The notes under the pieces are model-generated. The model did not search any database. It saw nothing but the letters and a program-made list of their open reading frames with translations, and was not told the origin of the DNA. The position numbers and the translations under genes were made by a program. 64,000 bases of DNA, from NCBI GenBank assembly GCA_019748095.1, contig JAIEQA010000002.1, forward strand, positions 55,132 through 119,131, given 5' to 3'. Below, piece after piece: positions 42,330 through 52,007 of the stretch (the stretch's first letter is position 1; the number at the start of each line of letters is the position of its first letter). This stretch comes from Caulobacteraceae bacterium. Lineage in GTDB: Bacteria; Pseudomonadota; Alphaproteobacteria; Caulobacterales; Caulobacteraceae.

Positions 42330-43474
42330 GCCTTCACCAGCGCGAGCAGCCGTTTGAACTCGCTGTTCGGCTGAGAGCCTTTCCAGAAGTTGATGAACTG
42401 GGAGACGACCTGGAGATTGCCGGGTTCGTAATGGCCGCCGCTATCAATACGATCCGGCGACGGGCGCAGCATCCGATCCCCATCCTCTGTGTGAAAATCG
42501 AACACCAAGCCGGTGAGAGCGCAGCGGTTGTCCTGCTGTGCCAGCAGATAGGCAAGGTGCTGGTCCAGTTCTGCGTCCGACAGACTTGTCAGCTTGTTTT
42601 TCAAGGTACGTTCGACCGTTTGGCCATTGGATCCATTCACGGTCGATCGGATCGAATAGCGCATCGCGATGATGGACTTGTCGATCCCACCGACGATCCT
42701 GGCGGCGTTCTTTCGAGGCGGGACGCGTCCGGCGCCATCCGGCTTTTGAAAGGTCTCGAGGATCCAGAGGAATGAGTGGGCGTCAATCAGTCGGGCCTTC
42801 GGAAGTCCCGCCAACTCTGTCAGCATTCGCCTGACCTCTTCCAGGACGGCATTGAACCGACGGTAATTGTCCCAAGTGCAGTGTCGTACCGTCGTGAGCG
42901 GAACGCCGAGATTGCGGAATGCGCGGTCGTAGGTCGTTGGCTGTATTGGCGAGAAGCGTGCTGGATCATGAAGGAAGAAGAGATAGGCGAGGAGCGGATA
43001 CTTGCCGCCCGTGATCCGCCCCAGCTCATCAAAGATCTCCCCCTCAGCCGCGCCGTCGTCGCGATAGAGGCGATAGAAGAGGGACTCGAGCCGCCGACGA
43101 CCTTCGACGTCCTGCTGTGCCTCGATCAGCCGCCGATGATCCTGGTTTTGCGGGCCGAACCGGTTCTGCCAGAACACGAGATTGTTGGTCAGCGGCCCCC
43201 GGCTGTCCTGGATCTCGATCGCGGCGATGACCTTGGCGAGGATCTCACCGCGGCCGATGTCCTCTTCGATCCAGGTTTCCGGCTCAAGAAAGGCGAGCGC
43301 CTTCCTTCGCAAGGGGAGCTTGTAGCCCTCCTCCGCGCCAGCGATGCCCTCGTCGAAGTTGGAGAAAGCGTGGCCTCGATCGTGGGCGACGATGAGACGC
43401 TCGAAGGTCTGAAACGCGTCGCGAAAGGCCGTCGCGGCGATCCGGTCCTCGATGTCGGCGGTCATGTCCGTCAC
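42326..43474 (-). CDS. HNH-type nuclease domain protein
   Basis: 382 residues (an internal ATG at 43465 is also possible). The N-terminal ~300 residues are unrecognised and mostly helical. The C-terminal ~60 residues carry an HNH variant: CALTGLVFDFH, then RPSPDRIDSGGHYEPGNLQVVSQFINFWKG region with D-R-I-D, GH and N in the expected order. Starts one base after the TIR gene stop and overlaps the PLD gene by four bases, so the three are translated as one unit. Possible DNA-cutting effector. Confidence 0.65.
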   Translation of the reverse strand: MTDMTADIEDRIAATAFRDAFQTFERLIVAHDRGHAFSNFDEGIAGAEEGYKLPLRRKALAFLEPETWIEEDIGRGEILAKVIAAIEIQDSRGPLTNNLVFWQNRFGPQNQDHRRLIEAQQDVEGRRRLESLFYRLYRDDGAAEGEIFDELGRITGGKYPLLAYLFFLHDPARFSPIQPTTYDRAFRNLGVPLTTVRHCTWDNYRRFNAVLEEVRRMLTELAGLPKARLIDAHSFLWILETFQKPDGAGRVPPRKNAARIVGGIDKSIIAMRYSIRSTVNGSNGQTVERTLKNKLTSLSDAELDQHLAYLLAQQDNRCALTGLVFDFHTEDGDRMLRPSPDRIDSGGHYEPGNLQVVSQFINFWKGSQPNSEFKRLLALVKA

Positions 43475-43475
43475 G

Positions 43476-44174
43476 CTAGCGCTTAAGCGCCTGGACGGCT
43501 TCGCGGACCCCTTGGGCCACCGCCATCAGAGCCTCGTCCTGGCTGTCCCATCCAGTAACGGGCTTGGCGGCCGGCGGCAGAGCCTGAAAGGCGCCGAAGG
43601 GGAGGTCCGTCCAGAGGCATGGTCGCAAGATCACCGGAATGACCATGGCCTTCCTGGCCTTGTGGCGATCCAGAGCCGTAGTCAGCTCCTTGGTGTAGCA
43701 AAACTCCGAGGCGATGAAGTCGGCCGAGATCAGCAAAAGGACAAGATCGGCCTTCGCCAGTTTCGTGACGATCTCCTTTTCCCATTCATCGCCCGCCTTG
43801 ATCTCCTGATCGTTCCACGTGCTGATGATGCCCAAGCGCTTCAGCGGCGTCAGGTGGGTGATCAGGTCCGCCTTCAGCTTGGCGTCGGCGTGGCTGTAGG
43901 AGATGAAGGCGGTGATAGGCTTTACCTTGGCGACCTGCTCCGGCTCGCCCGCCAGGTCCTTGGCGCCGCCGAGCAGTTCGAGTGACCCGCCCGCCCCACC
44001 CACTACGCCCTTGATCACGCCGCCGTCGATCAGACGTCGACGTGTCCTGTCATAGCGATCCTCCGCCCAACCGAGCGCTGCCTTCAACGCCTTGCTGGAC
44101 ACGCGCTCCGGCGGATCTCCGGCCATATAGGTCAGCTCGTCCAAGAAAATCTGCTCATCTGTTCGTCGCGCCAC
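43476..44174 (-). CDS. TIR-domain protein
   Basis: 232 residues from the GTG at 44174, with GAGGG upstream; the frame's earlier part to 44321 does not look coding. Residues ~1-75 resemble a winged helix (VSSKALKAALGWAEDRYDRTRRRLIDGG). The TIR domain spans ~90-225: AFISYSHADAKLKADLITHL, WNDQEIKAGDEW, LLISADFIASEFCYTKEL (the Glu is the candidate NADase residue) and IPVILRPCLW. Bacterial TIRs of this kind cleave NAD+ or make signalling nucleotides during defence. First gene of the operon. Confidence 0.82.
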   Translation of the reverse strand: MARRTDEQIFLDELTYMAGDPPERVSSKALKAALGWAEDRYDRTRRRLIDGGVIKGVVGGAGGSLELLGGAKDLAGEPEQVAKVKPITAFISYSHADAKLKADLITHLTPLKRLGIISTWNDQEIKAGDEWEKEIVTKLAKADLVLLLISADFIASEFCYTKELTTALDRHKARKAMVIPVILRPCLWTDLPFGAFQALPPAAKPVTGWDSQDEALMAVAQGVREAVQALKR

Positions 44175-44308
44175 CAGACCCTCGCCTCGTTGTCTTGAGG
44201 CCGTATTTGCGGGTTGAGCGGATGAATAGTCCAGCTTAAACGCGAACTTCGCATCCAGGCGCAGAGGCTGCGCTGCGCGCCCACGGGCGCAGAGGACCAG
44301 GTAAGTCG

Positions 44309-45262
44309 ATGACGAGCCCACAGCCTGATCTGGTCTACAAATACCGGGCCTTCAGCAATTTGAGCATGGCGATGTTGGTCGAGGACACTTTGTTCTTCGC
44401 CGACCCCAGCACGTTCAACGACCCGCTCGACACCAAGCCGAGGCTGAAAGCCGATCTGGCCACGCCCGCTCTAGAAGCGGTGCTGGAAAAGCTAATGGTC
44501 ACGCGGCTGGAGGCTGAGCTTTCCGCAGCGGCTAAGATTATCCACTATCGCGGCCCCAAAACCCTTGAGCACATCGCTCGCCGAAGTCAGTCGACGTTCG
44601 CAAATCGCCTCGCCGACATCCGCTACAACGCCACCGATCCAGACAACGCGTTCCAGGATCCTCTCGGCTACTCGCTGGAACGTCACATCGAGACAGAGGT
44701 GCTCCGACGCTACGAAAAGGGGATCGTCGCCTTCGCCGAGCGCTCCGACTGCCCACTGATGTGGAGCCATTACGGCGATCAGCATCGCGGGTTCTGCATC
44801 GGCTACGGCGCCAGCGACGTCGTCGGCCTGCACAAGGTCAAGTACGGCGGCCTTCCGATCTTAAAGGCCAGCCTCGTCCAGGCGATGCTCGCGGGCGGGG
44901 ATCGGGCGCAGTCTCAAGTTGATGCTGCCGTCCTCCTTCGCAAAGCGAAGGACTGGGCCTACGAGCGCGAGTGGCGGCTGATCGGCCAGCGCGGATCCCA
45001 GGATAGCCTGCTTGAAATGACCGAGGTGGTCTTTGGCCTGCGATGCCCCACCGCCGTGCAGTTCACGATCATACGGGCGCTGGCGGGGCGCAGCCGGGAG
45101 GTGGCCTTTTTCGCGATCCATCCGCGGCCGGGGACGTTCGAACTGATCAAGTCGCCCCTTGATATCGACGACGTCTGCCGAGGCTGGCCGCGCCGGGCGG
45201 CGGACTACAATTTCGACGATGTCTTCGACGAGGTTATTGACGATGCGGCGAAGCCGGACTGA
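44309..45262 (+). CDS. DUF2971 family protein
   Basis: 317 residues. DUF2971 hallmarks: VYKYRAFSNLSMAMLVEDTLFFADPSTFNDPLD at the N terminus and MWSHYGDQHRGFCIGYG in the middle, with AYEREWRLI later. The family often occurs in defence islands but has no established activity. Divergent from the TIR gene with a 134-bp gap that may hold a shared promoter. Confidence 0.82.
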   Translation: MTSPQPDLVYKYRAFSNLSMAMLVEDTLFFADPSTFNDPLDTKPRLKADLATPALEAVLEKLMVTRLEAELSAAAKIIHYRGPKTLEHIARRSQSTFANRLADIRYNATDPDNAFQDPLGYSLERHIETEVLRRYEKGIVAFAERSDCPLMWSHYGDQHRGFCIGYGASDVVGLHKVKYGGLPILKASLVQAMLAGGDRAQSQVDAAVLLRKAKDWAYEREWRLIGQRGSQDSLLEMTEVVFGLRCPTAVQFTIIRALAGRSREVAFFAIHPRPGTFELIKSPLDIDDVCRGWPRRAADYNFDDVFDEVIDDAAKPD

Positions 45263-45369
45263 CCACCGGCTCAGCCTGAGCCGATTGTCTGCGACGACGC
45301 GCGAGACAGGAGTGTAACGGGCAGCGGTCTCGGTCATTGAAGACGATGCCAGACGCGGCGGCCATCCAA

Positions 45370-46308
45370 CTAGGGCTTGTCCTGAATTGCTGCCAATTTC
45401 GGATGGTGCGCGACCTTGAAGTGTTCGTGGGTGCTAGTGCCCAAGGCTCGCCGCGGCCAAGCTACGTAAGCCTCCCCGATCGGCCAGCTGGGCCGCTCGA
45501 CGAAGTGGAAGAAGGCGCTCAGATCCGTTTGACGTCCAAGACCCGATCGCCCGTACTGGGCTGCTAGCAGGACGGCACAGGCGCTGAGAGCATTGAATGC
45601 ATTGTTCAGGCTCGCTTGCTCAAACTCCCCTTCGCGGTTGTGCTTCACCGCGTTGTAGGCAGCATACCAGGGGAGATCGTTGGTGGGGTTGTCACCTAAA
45701 CCCCAGCTCGCAAAGGGCCGTACCGGCTCGATGGCCGGGAAAGCCGGGAACCCGACTGCGAAGTCCCGAAGACCGAGAACGTCAGCTAGCATGACGTAGT
45801 CGTTCGTCGAGAAGCGGCGACGGCGGGCGCCATTAGCCACCAGAATTCCACGCCAGTAGGTTTCAACTTCCGTCGAAGCGAGGATCAAGAGGTTGCGGAT
45901 GTCGTGGCCGAACGCATCGAAGGTCTTTGGGCCAGGTTGCACGGTCTGGCAGATGCGCTCGAGTTGGCGGAGGAGCGTGCGAGCCTGGCCCTGAGAGGCG
46001 GCGACCACCTCCGGTTCGGTATGCACGCTGGGGCTCCAATCGCCCCAGTCATCATGTGCCCCAAACAGGGGCCGAGCGATGCGAGGATTGTGCTCGCCCG
46101 GCGCCACCCGCAGCGGATGAAATGGACTATCTCCGTCAAGCCATGGGGTGTCCTTCGCCATTCGCTCTAGGGCAGTTTCGCCCGGCCCAGCTTTGAACTG
46201 GCGAGCAATGCCGCTCTCTGGGGCAAAAATGTCGACAGCCTCGCCTTCGTCGATGCGCCAAACCTCGTCGCGGTGACTGGGGCCCATCTCCCGGATAAAG
46301 AACGCCAT
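45370..46308 (-). CDS. Hypothetical protein, helical
   Basis: 312 residues from the ATG at 46308, with AGGAGAAG upstream. Soluble, no signal peptide. The C-terminal half is helical and contains YAAYNAVKHNREGEF, reminiscent of HEPN-like RNA-binding folds, but no catalytic motif is clear. Convergent with the DUF2971 gene. Function unknown; location suggests an accessory of the defence island. Confidence 0.5.
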   Translation of the reverse strand: MAFFIREMGPSHRDEVWRIDEGEAVDIFAPESGIARQFKAGPGETALERMAKDTPWLDGDSPFHPLRVAPGEHNPRIARPLFGAHDDWGDWSPSVHTEPEVVAASQGQARTLLRQLERICQTVQPGPKTFDAFGHDIRNLLILASTEVETYWRGILVANGARRRRFSTNDYVMLADVLGLRDFAVGFPAFPAIEPVRPFASWGLGDNPTNDLPWYAAYNAVKHNREGEFEQASLNNAFNALSACAVLLAAQYGRSGLGRQTDLSAFFHFVERPSWPIGEAYVAWPRRALGTSTHEHFKVAHHPKLAAIQDKP

Positions 46309-46735
46309 CTCGCTTCTCCTGCCCGGCGTCCGGCGCGCCCGACTTGATACATACACCGGCACTTCATGTTGTAATGACGCGACTGGTCTGATGATCAAAC
46401 AACTCGATCAGATAAGCGCCGCTTCGGGATCATGCCGGACGATCGATCTAGCCAAAACCGGTGCGCGCCGAGTTAGTGCCCGTCACTTGCTTTGACGGCC
46501 TCGGCGAACCAGACTGCCACGTCCGTTCGGCTGGCCGCCGCTATGTCCAGGCTTTCGCTAAAGGCGTCGGCGCACCCGATCTCAGGTGTTCTCAACTGTC
46601 CGGCGGACACCCTTCCCTCATGGCGCTTACCGGGTCTGCGATGTAGGCTTTCGGTTGAGTGATTTGAGGCGCGGATGCGAAGCCGGGAGACAATCAGTTT
46701 GATCGATCGGGTGGACCACGGAACGAGCGTGCGGG
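46309..46735. other. 427-base gap without a recognisable gene
   Basis: Lies between the hypothetical gene and the MNT-HEPN gene. A 61-codon open frame at 46461-46646 has no ribosome site or family resemblance. Likely promoter region for both flanking divergent genes. Confidence 0.4.
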
Positions 46736-47668
46736 GTGGCCGTGCGCGCTGATCTGGATCACCTGCCGCATCGCCAGCAGCACGAACTCGAGCGGATCCG
46801 CACGACCCTGCTGACCGAGTTCGAGGCGGCCATCAACAGCGGTGGAGGCGGCACCCAATCCTGGCGTCGCGACGGCAAGGTGCTCAAGATCATCCTGTTC
46901 GGATCGTATGCGCGCACCGACTGGGTCGACGAGCCGGACAACGGCTACCTCTCGGACTTCGATCTGCTGGTGATCGTCAGCCACGAGAAGCTGACCAACA
47001 TTCACGACTACTGGTACGTCGCCGAGGATAAGGTTCTTCGCGACCCTGCCGTCGGACGGACGGTCAATGTCATCGTTCACACCATGACCGAGGTGAACCA
47101 GGCGCTCGGCCGGGGCGAGTACTTCTGGACGGACATCATTCGCGACGGGATCGTTCTCTACGAACTGCCGGGCTTCCCGTTCGCGCGGCCGCAGCCGATG
47201 ACGGCGAAGGACGCGTCTATGATGGCGCGGCGTTATTTCGATAAACAGGCGACGTCGACGCAGGAGTGGTTGGACCTCGCCCAGTTCGCAATCGCCAAAG
47301 GGCAAACTGGAGATTGGCCAAAGAAGGCGGCTTTCAATCTCCACCAAGCGGTTGAGACCGCCTACATCTGCGTGTTGCTGGTCCATACCTTCTATTTCCC
47401 GCGCTCTCACAACATCAAATTCCTGCGGTCTTTGGCCGAGGATGTGGATCAGCGTCTGACGGCCGCCTGGCCCCGCGAGGGCCGGCCGGAACGGCGGCGT
47501 TTCGAGATGTTGAAGCGGGCCTATGTCGAAGCGCGATACGGCGATCAGTACGACATCAGCATTGAGGACCTCGAGGCGCTCTCGGCCTCGGCGAAAACAC
47601 TCTCTGGCCTGGTCGCATCAGTCTGTGAGGAACGACTGGCGGGCCTGACATCCCAGATCGCCGGCTAG
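46736..47668 (+). CDS. Nucleotidyltransferase-HEPN fusion (MNT-HEPN)
   Basis: 310 residues from a GTG start. The N-terminal half is a minimal nucleotidyltransferase with GSYARTD near residue 60 and SDFDLLVIV near 80. The C-terminal half is HEPN-like (AFNLHQAVETAYICVLLVHTF, then SHNIKFLRSLAE). MNT and HEPN are usually separate antitoxin and toxin subunits; here they are one chain. Function as a self-regulated RNA-targeting or AMPylating module is inferred. Confidence 0.75.
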   Translation: MAVRADLDHLPHRQQHELERIRTTLLTEFEAAINSGGGGTQSWRRDGKVLKIILFGSYARTDWVDEPDNGYLSDFDLLVIVSHEKLTNIHDYWYVAEDKVLRDPAVGRTVNVIVHTMTEVNQALGRGEYFWTDIIRDGIVLYELPGFPFARPQPMTAKDASMMARRYFDKQATSTQEWLDLAQFAIAKGQTGDWPKKAAFNLHQAVETAYICVLLVHTFYFPRSHNIKFLRSLAEDVDQRLTAAWPREGRPERRRFEMLKRAYVEARYGDQYDISIEDLEALSASAKTLSGLVASVCEERLAGLTSQIAG

Positions 47669-47944
47669 GTTGTTGACTGTCTCCCGTTTGAGGCGTGCGG
47701 CCAGGAGATGTTGTCGAAGGCGCCCGGTCACCAGATCAGGGCTGGGCCGGGTGACGGCAGTGCGTCCGACGAGCCATCACGGCGACGGATACAGCACAGG
47801 TCACCTTCCCGAAGATCGATGCGATCACGCGGCTTGGCCTTTCGTGCTCCGTGCGCGGAGGTTCATAACAGCGCCGTCGGTTGCAAGAGGCTAGGGTCAC
47901 GAGAGCCCCGCACTCTCGCGCACTGAGAAATTTAAAGAGCGCAA

Positions 47945-50900
47945 ATGACCACTCGAGACACGGCCAAGGCCCTTTCCGCAATCACCGACACCGGGTTTTT
48001 CGAGAACCTCGCGACGACCGTGCTTCGCTACGCGGATCCGCTTTACGCTGACTTGAGCCACACGGGCATTAACGCTGATGGCAAGACGCGCAAGGCTCCA
48101 CTCGACGGCGTGACATTCGTCAGAGGTGCGTCGCCTCGTCACATGATTGCGGTTCATCACACAACGGGCGCCGCAGCAGGCCTGGAAAAAAAGTGGTTGC
48201 TCGATCCATCTAAAATCAACCGCAGAGAAAGCACAAAGACGCCTTTGCCCGATCCCGGGGACCTACTCAAAACCGCTGCCGTAGTGGCAGCGGAGCGGGT
48301 TGGCGATCCCGACATGCGCGCGACGCTCGTGTTGACGTCGACTGAGGAACCCGATCACACGCTGATTTCGTTGGTGCGTCGACAGGCGGGTCTATCCCGG
48401 ATTGAAATCGACTTTTGGCCGCGCGAACGGATCACCGACTTTCTCGATGTGGACGGCGATGGTCAGTGGATCCGTAGAAAATTTCTCGGCACGCCGGTCC
48501 GACGGCTGTCGCAATCGCTATTGTCCGAGCTCTCGATCCTGAGCTTGGCGAGACTCCAACGACAACTCGGAGGACAAGCTTGGGTCCCACGCCTTGCGGA
48601 CGGGGAGTTGGACAGCCTCAATCGCCCGATCGTGCTCGTGGAAGGGCCGTCAGGTGCGGGCAAGACGGTCTTGTGTCTCGAACGGCTTCAGAGGCATCAG
48701 GCTGCCGACGGTATCGCGATCGTTTTGAGCCACGCGTTTGTCGACCAAGCGAACACGCTGGAGGCTGCAATCGACCTCGCTTTACGAGACTTGGAGCCGT
48801 CTCTGGAGCCTCACCAGTCGGCAATATCTCTCTGCACCCCGGACCGCCCTCTTTTGCTGCTACTGGAGGACATCAACCGCAGTGCGGACCCGGCGAGGCT
48901 GGTTGAGAAAGTCCTGACCTGGGCACCTGCGGAGAAGGAACAAGCCACTTCATGGCGTCTCCTTTGCCCGATCTGGCCGACGACATGGGCGCGTCTCGAC
49001 GAGGCGACCAGGAAGAAAGCAGCACCAATGCTCTTCCAACCGACGCCGATGTCTGCCGTGGAGTGCGCGCTGGCGGTCGAGGCGCGTGCAAAGGGGAGCG
49101 CTCACCCTCTATCGTTCGAGGCCGCATCTTCTATAGCTGAGGAGCTGGGGTACGACCCATTACTCATCGGGCTCTTCGACTTCAAAACAAACCCGCGCCC
49201 AGGTCGCGTCATCACGGACTTTGTAGAAGTAAGTCTTCAACGCGCTTCGACTGGCTCATCAGCGTGGCAGCTGCGGTCCGGTCTTTCGGACCTTGGCGAC
49301 GCAATGTTGCGACGGCGTAGGCTTGACCCTGTTTGGTCCGAGCTATCGGCATGGGGCTTATCACCAGCGACGCTAGAGTATCTGACTGCGATCGCGAATG
49401 AGGGAGGCGTCTTGCAGAAGCCCCTTGGTTCTGATCGGCCGACGGTCCACTTCCGTCACGACCGCGTCCGTGACGCGGTATTAAGTCAGACACTTATGGA
49501 TCTCGAGGACAGGGGTGTCCTCGAGGATGGTCTGGTCGGTGACCCGTTCTATGCAGAGCTTCTCGCGACTGTGGCCGCCAATCGGCCCACCCTGGTCAGT
49601 AGACTGGAGGCGCTCAACCCGTTGGCGCTCGCGCTTGCTCTGGGGAAATTTGATTCAGGCGGAGCGGCCAGAGCAGGGATTGTTCAGGCGCTTGATCGAT
49701 GGCTAGGCGCGAATGCATCGGGAGTTCGGACCGTCGCCTCTCTGCGTTGGAGGATCGGGGCTGCGCTCGGCGGAACGATTGGCTCTGACATCTTACCGCT
49801 CGCACGCCATTGGCCCGAAGAGGAGCAAGGGTGGCGCATCGGCTTGCGCGGAGGCGACCTCATGAGTGCGGTAAGGCTTATGATCCCGTTCCCTCCCGGC
49901 ATGAAAGACAGGGTACAGGAGGCCGCGATCGATGATGCCGGTCGTTCCTTCGGCGAAAAGTACGTTCGTGAACTTACCGTCGCGCTGGCAAATCCCAAGA
50001 ATATCCGCACGGCATACGCTCTGCTCCGGCTTGCGGGCTATTTAGCAGATCCCCGCCTTGCGGCTGGGATCGCCGCCGCTTGGGCTCACGCACCTGAAGA
50101 TCAGCGTCGCCAGGAGATCCGAGACTTCGTTTGGGCCGCGACACGGTGTTTTGATCCAGCCGAAAGCCCGGCACTTCTCGATGAGGTCTGCGATGTGTGG
50201 GCCGTAGTCGAGGAGGGACCTGAGGGTCAGAACGATGCCACCATCATCGCGAAGATGGCGCTTCCACAAGCCCTCGAATTTCGCATGCCGATCGCGGCTC
50301 TCCCATATTTAAGGGATCGAGCCCTTAGCGACGATCTGCGGGGCCCTCTGCTTGATGTGCTTGAACGTATCGATGATCCGGACACGATCGAGTTTGTTGT
50401 GGAGCAACGCTCCTCAGCCACTGGGGGACGCACTATCTTCGGCATGCCCTGGGAGCGGCGTCTCAAAGACGGCCAGTTTCCGATGTCTTCAGAAAGCCGC
50501 GAGCGTTTAAAAGCGATATGGGCATCGACTGCACGAGACGCAGAGGCTCGACGACTAGCTTTCAGACTATGGCTTCTGACACCTGACAACGCAGGCTTTG
50601 AATCCCTCCGGGCCGTGGCTAGTGACCACGTTCTCCGCGAGCTTGCGCTTTCTGCACGTCTCTCGCGAGGAGACCCGACAGCGTTGGTCGAGATCGTCGA
50701 CAAACTGGACAACGACGATACCGGGCGCGAGTGGGAACGCGTCCGCAAGCTCTCTGATCCGCAGATCGGCGCCGCTTTGGATCGCGCCTTGGGAAAGTTG
50801 GTCGAACAGCAATCAGGCGAAAACTATCTCGCTTTCCAACTCCAAGGGGCGCTGATGCGGATGCAGCCTGGTTGGGCTGAATCCACCTTGTCGAAACACC

Positions 50901-51535
50901 CTGAGGCCGCTGAACGCTTCAGGTCGATTTTCCAAGTGCTCCTGTTCATTGCAACTCCAAAGGCGCTCGACCGTGCAATGCAGATTGTGAGCTCCCATCA
51001 GGAGCCGACCAGCCTGTTTGCCAACATCGGCGTAAGATTTATGGGTGTTATGGGCGACCATCCGGGGATCTCACGACGAGAGCAGATGAACGGCGTGATC
51101 TTATTCCGCGACAAGATTGACGATCAAAATCTTCGACTGCTGGCACTCGCCTGCAACGGCCTCGGCTGGTTCGACCTCCGGGACCTGCTCTTTGCAGATC
51201 GACAGGCTGACCCAACGATCAAGTTCGATGAGCGGGCGTTGGCGGCCGATCTCGATCGGGCTCTAAGCAGTAGGTTTGCCTCGGATCTGCTTGACCGGAC
51301 CAGAGGGCATCTGGCGACTGGCGCCAGTTGGTCAGAGGTTCGCAGCGTTGCGTTGGAATGGCTGTCCGAACGCGAGAACAGCCAAGACGCCTTCGATCTG
51401 ATCTCTGATCTCTTTGTCTATTTTGGAGATCGGGACGACATCTCGACGCTGGAATCCCTTGCCGGCAGATCGCCCGATCTCTGCGCTGCTGCTTCAAACG
51501 CGGCGTTCGAGATCAGGCGCCGCTCTCTTCGATAG
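47945..51535 (+). CDS. Second giant P-loop NTPase with nuclease-like N terminus
   Basis: 1196 residues. The N terminus (GFFENLATTVLRYADPLYADL, then PLDGVTF ... MIAVHHTT near 55-75) resembles a restriction-nuclease-like core with unusual HHTT in place of ExK. The P-loop EGPSGAGKT is near 234 and Walker B RPLLLLLEDINRS near 300. About 850 helical residues follow. It differs from the 37273 protein outside these motifs, so it is not a simple duplicate. Base use looks visibly more AT-rich than its neighbours, suggesting separate acquisition. A STAND-type defence protein is the best guess. Confidence 0.58.
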   Translation: MTTRDTAKALSAITDTGFFENLATTVLRYADPLYADLSHTGINADGKTRKAPLDGVTFVRGASPRHMIAVHHTTGAAAGLEKKWLLDPSKINRRESTKTPLPDPGDLLKTAAVVAAERVGDPDMRATLVLTSTEEPDHTLISLVRRQAGLSRIEIDFWPRERITDFLDVDGDGQWIRRKFLGTPVRRLSQSLLSELSILSLARLQRQLGGQAWVPRLADGELDSLNRPIVLVEGPSGAGKTVLCLERLQRHQAADGIAIVLSHAFVDQANTLEAAIDLALRDLEPSLEPHQSAISLCTPDRPLLLLLEDINRSADPARLVEKVLTWAPAEKEQATSWRLLCPIWPTTWARLDEATRKKAAPMLFQPTPMSAVECALAVEARAKGSAHPLSFEAASSIAEELGYDPLLIGLFDFKTNPRPGRVITDFVEVSLQRASTGSSAWQLRSGLSDLGDAMLRRRRLDPVWSELSAWGLSPATLEYLTAIANEGGVLQKPLGSDRPTVHFRHDRVRDAVLSQTLMDLEDRGVLEDGLVGDPFYAELLATVAANRPTLVSRLEALNPLALALALGKFDSGGAARAGIVQALDRWLGANASGVRTVASLRWRIGAALGGTIGSDILPLARHWPEEEQGWRIGLRGGDLMSAVRLMIPFPPGMKDRVQEAAIDDAGRSFGEKYVRELTVALANPKNIRTAYALLRLAGYLADPRLAAGIAAAWAHAPEDQRRQEIRDFVWAATRCFDPAESPALLDEVCDVWAVVEEGPEGQNDATIIAKMALPQALEFRMPIAALPYLRDRALSDDLRGPLLDVLERIDDPDTIEFVVEQRSSATGGRTIFGMPWERRLKDGQFPMSSESRERLKAIWASTARDAEARRLAFRLWLLTPDNAGFESLRAVASDHVLRELALSARLSRGDPTALVEIVDKLDNDDTGREWERVRKLSDPQIGAALDRALGKLVEQQSGENYLAFQLQGALMRMQPGWAESTLSKHPEAAERFRSIFQVLLFIATPKALDRAMQIVSSHQEPTSLFANIGVRFMGVMGDHPGISRREQMNGVILFRDKIDDQNLRLLALACNGLGWFDLRDLLFADRQADPTIKFDERALAADLDRALSSRFASDLLDRTRGHLATGASWSEVRSVALEWLSERENSQDAFDLISDLFVYFGDRDDISTLESLAGRSPDLCAAASNAAFEIRRRSLR

Positions 51536-51696
51536 GCTACGCTCACGTCCATCACAAAAGAACGCCGCCTTCGTGCTCTCCATCGGCAGCCCCTCCACGA
51601 GCAGAGGGCGGATCGGGCCGCCGCGCTGATCATGAAGGCCTGCGTCTCAAGATCGGCCGGTGGGCCTGAAAGCCGGGGCGGTCGCGGGGCCATTCG

Positions 51697-51951
51697 TCAG
51701 GCCTCAGCACGGCTGAAGGCGACACGGTCGTGGCCCGGGAGAAGCCGGGCGTGATAGCCGGCAAGCAGCCAGGCGCGGTGCTGCACGGCGCGCACTGAGA
51801 CGTCCTCATCGGCGTTCGACCACCACGCCGACTGGCCTGCGCTCTTGGGGAGAAGGTAGCCGATGAGGTTTTCAATCTCCCGGAAGCTGAGCTCCAAAGC
51901 ATCGACCTTCTGGCGTTTGAGGTAGGTCTGGAGCGGATCGTATTTGGCCAT
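51697..51951 (-). CDS. DUF7662-like small protein
   Basis: 84 residues beginning MAKYDPLQTYLKRQ, with LELSFREIENLIGYLLPKSA and SAWWSN, then AWLLAGYHARLL. This pattern matches the small family I know as DUF7662, found beside restriction and defence genes. Function unknown. Lies downstream of the second giant NTPase on the opposite strand. Confidence 0.65.
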   Translation of the reverse strand: MAKYDPLQTYLKRQKVDALELSFREIENLIGYLLPKSAGQSAWWSNADEDVSVRAVQHRAWLLAGYHARLLPGHDRVAFSRAEA

Positions 51952-52007
51952 CGTGGCGAAGTCGCGCAGCCGGGCCCTAAAATCAACTCGCCCGAGACGC
52001 GGTGCGG

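Noticed and set aside
46461..46646. 61-codon frame as a small gene
   Set aside because: No ribosome site and the translation has no hydrophobic, charged or family-like pattern.
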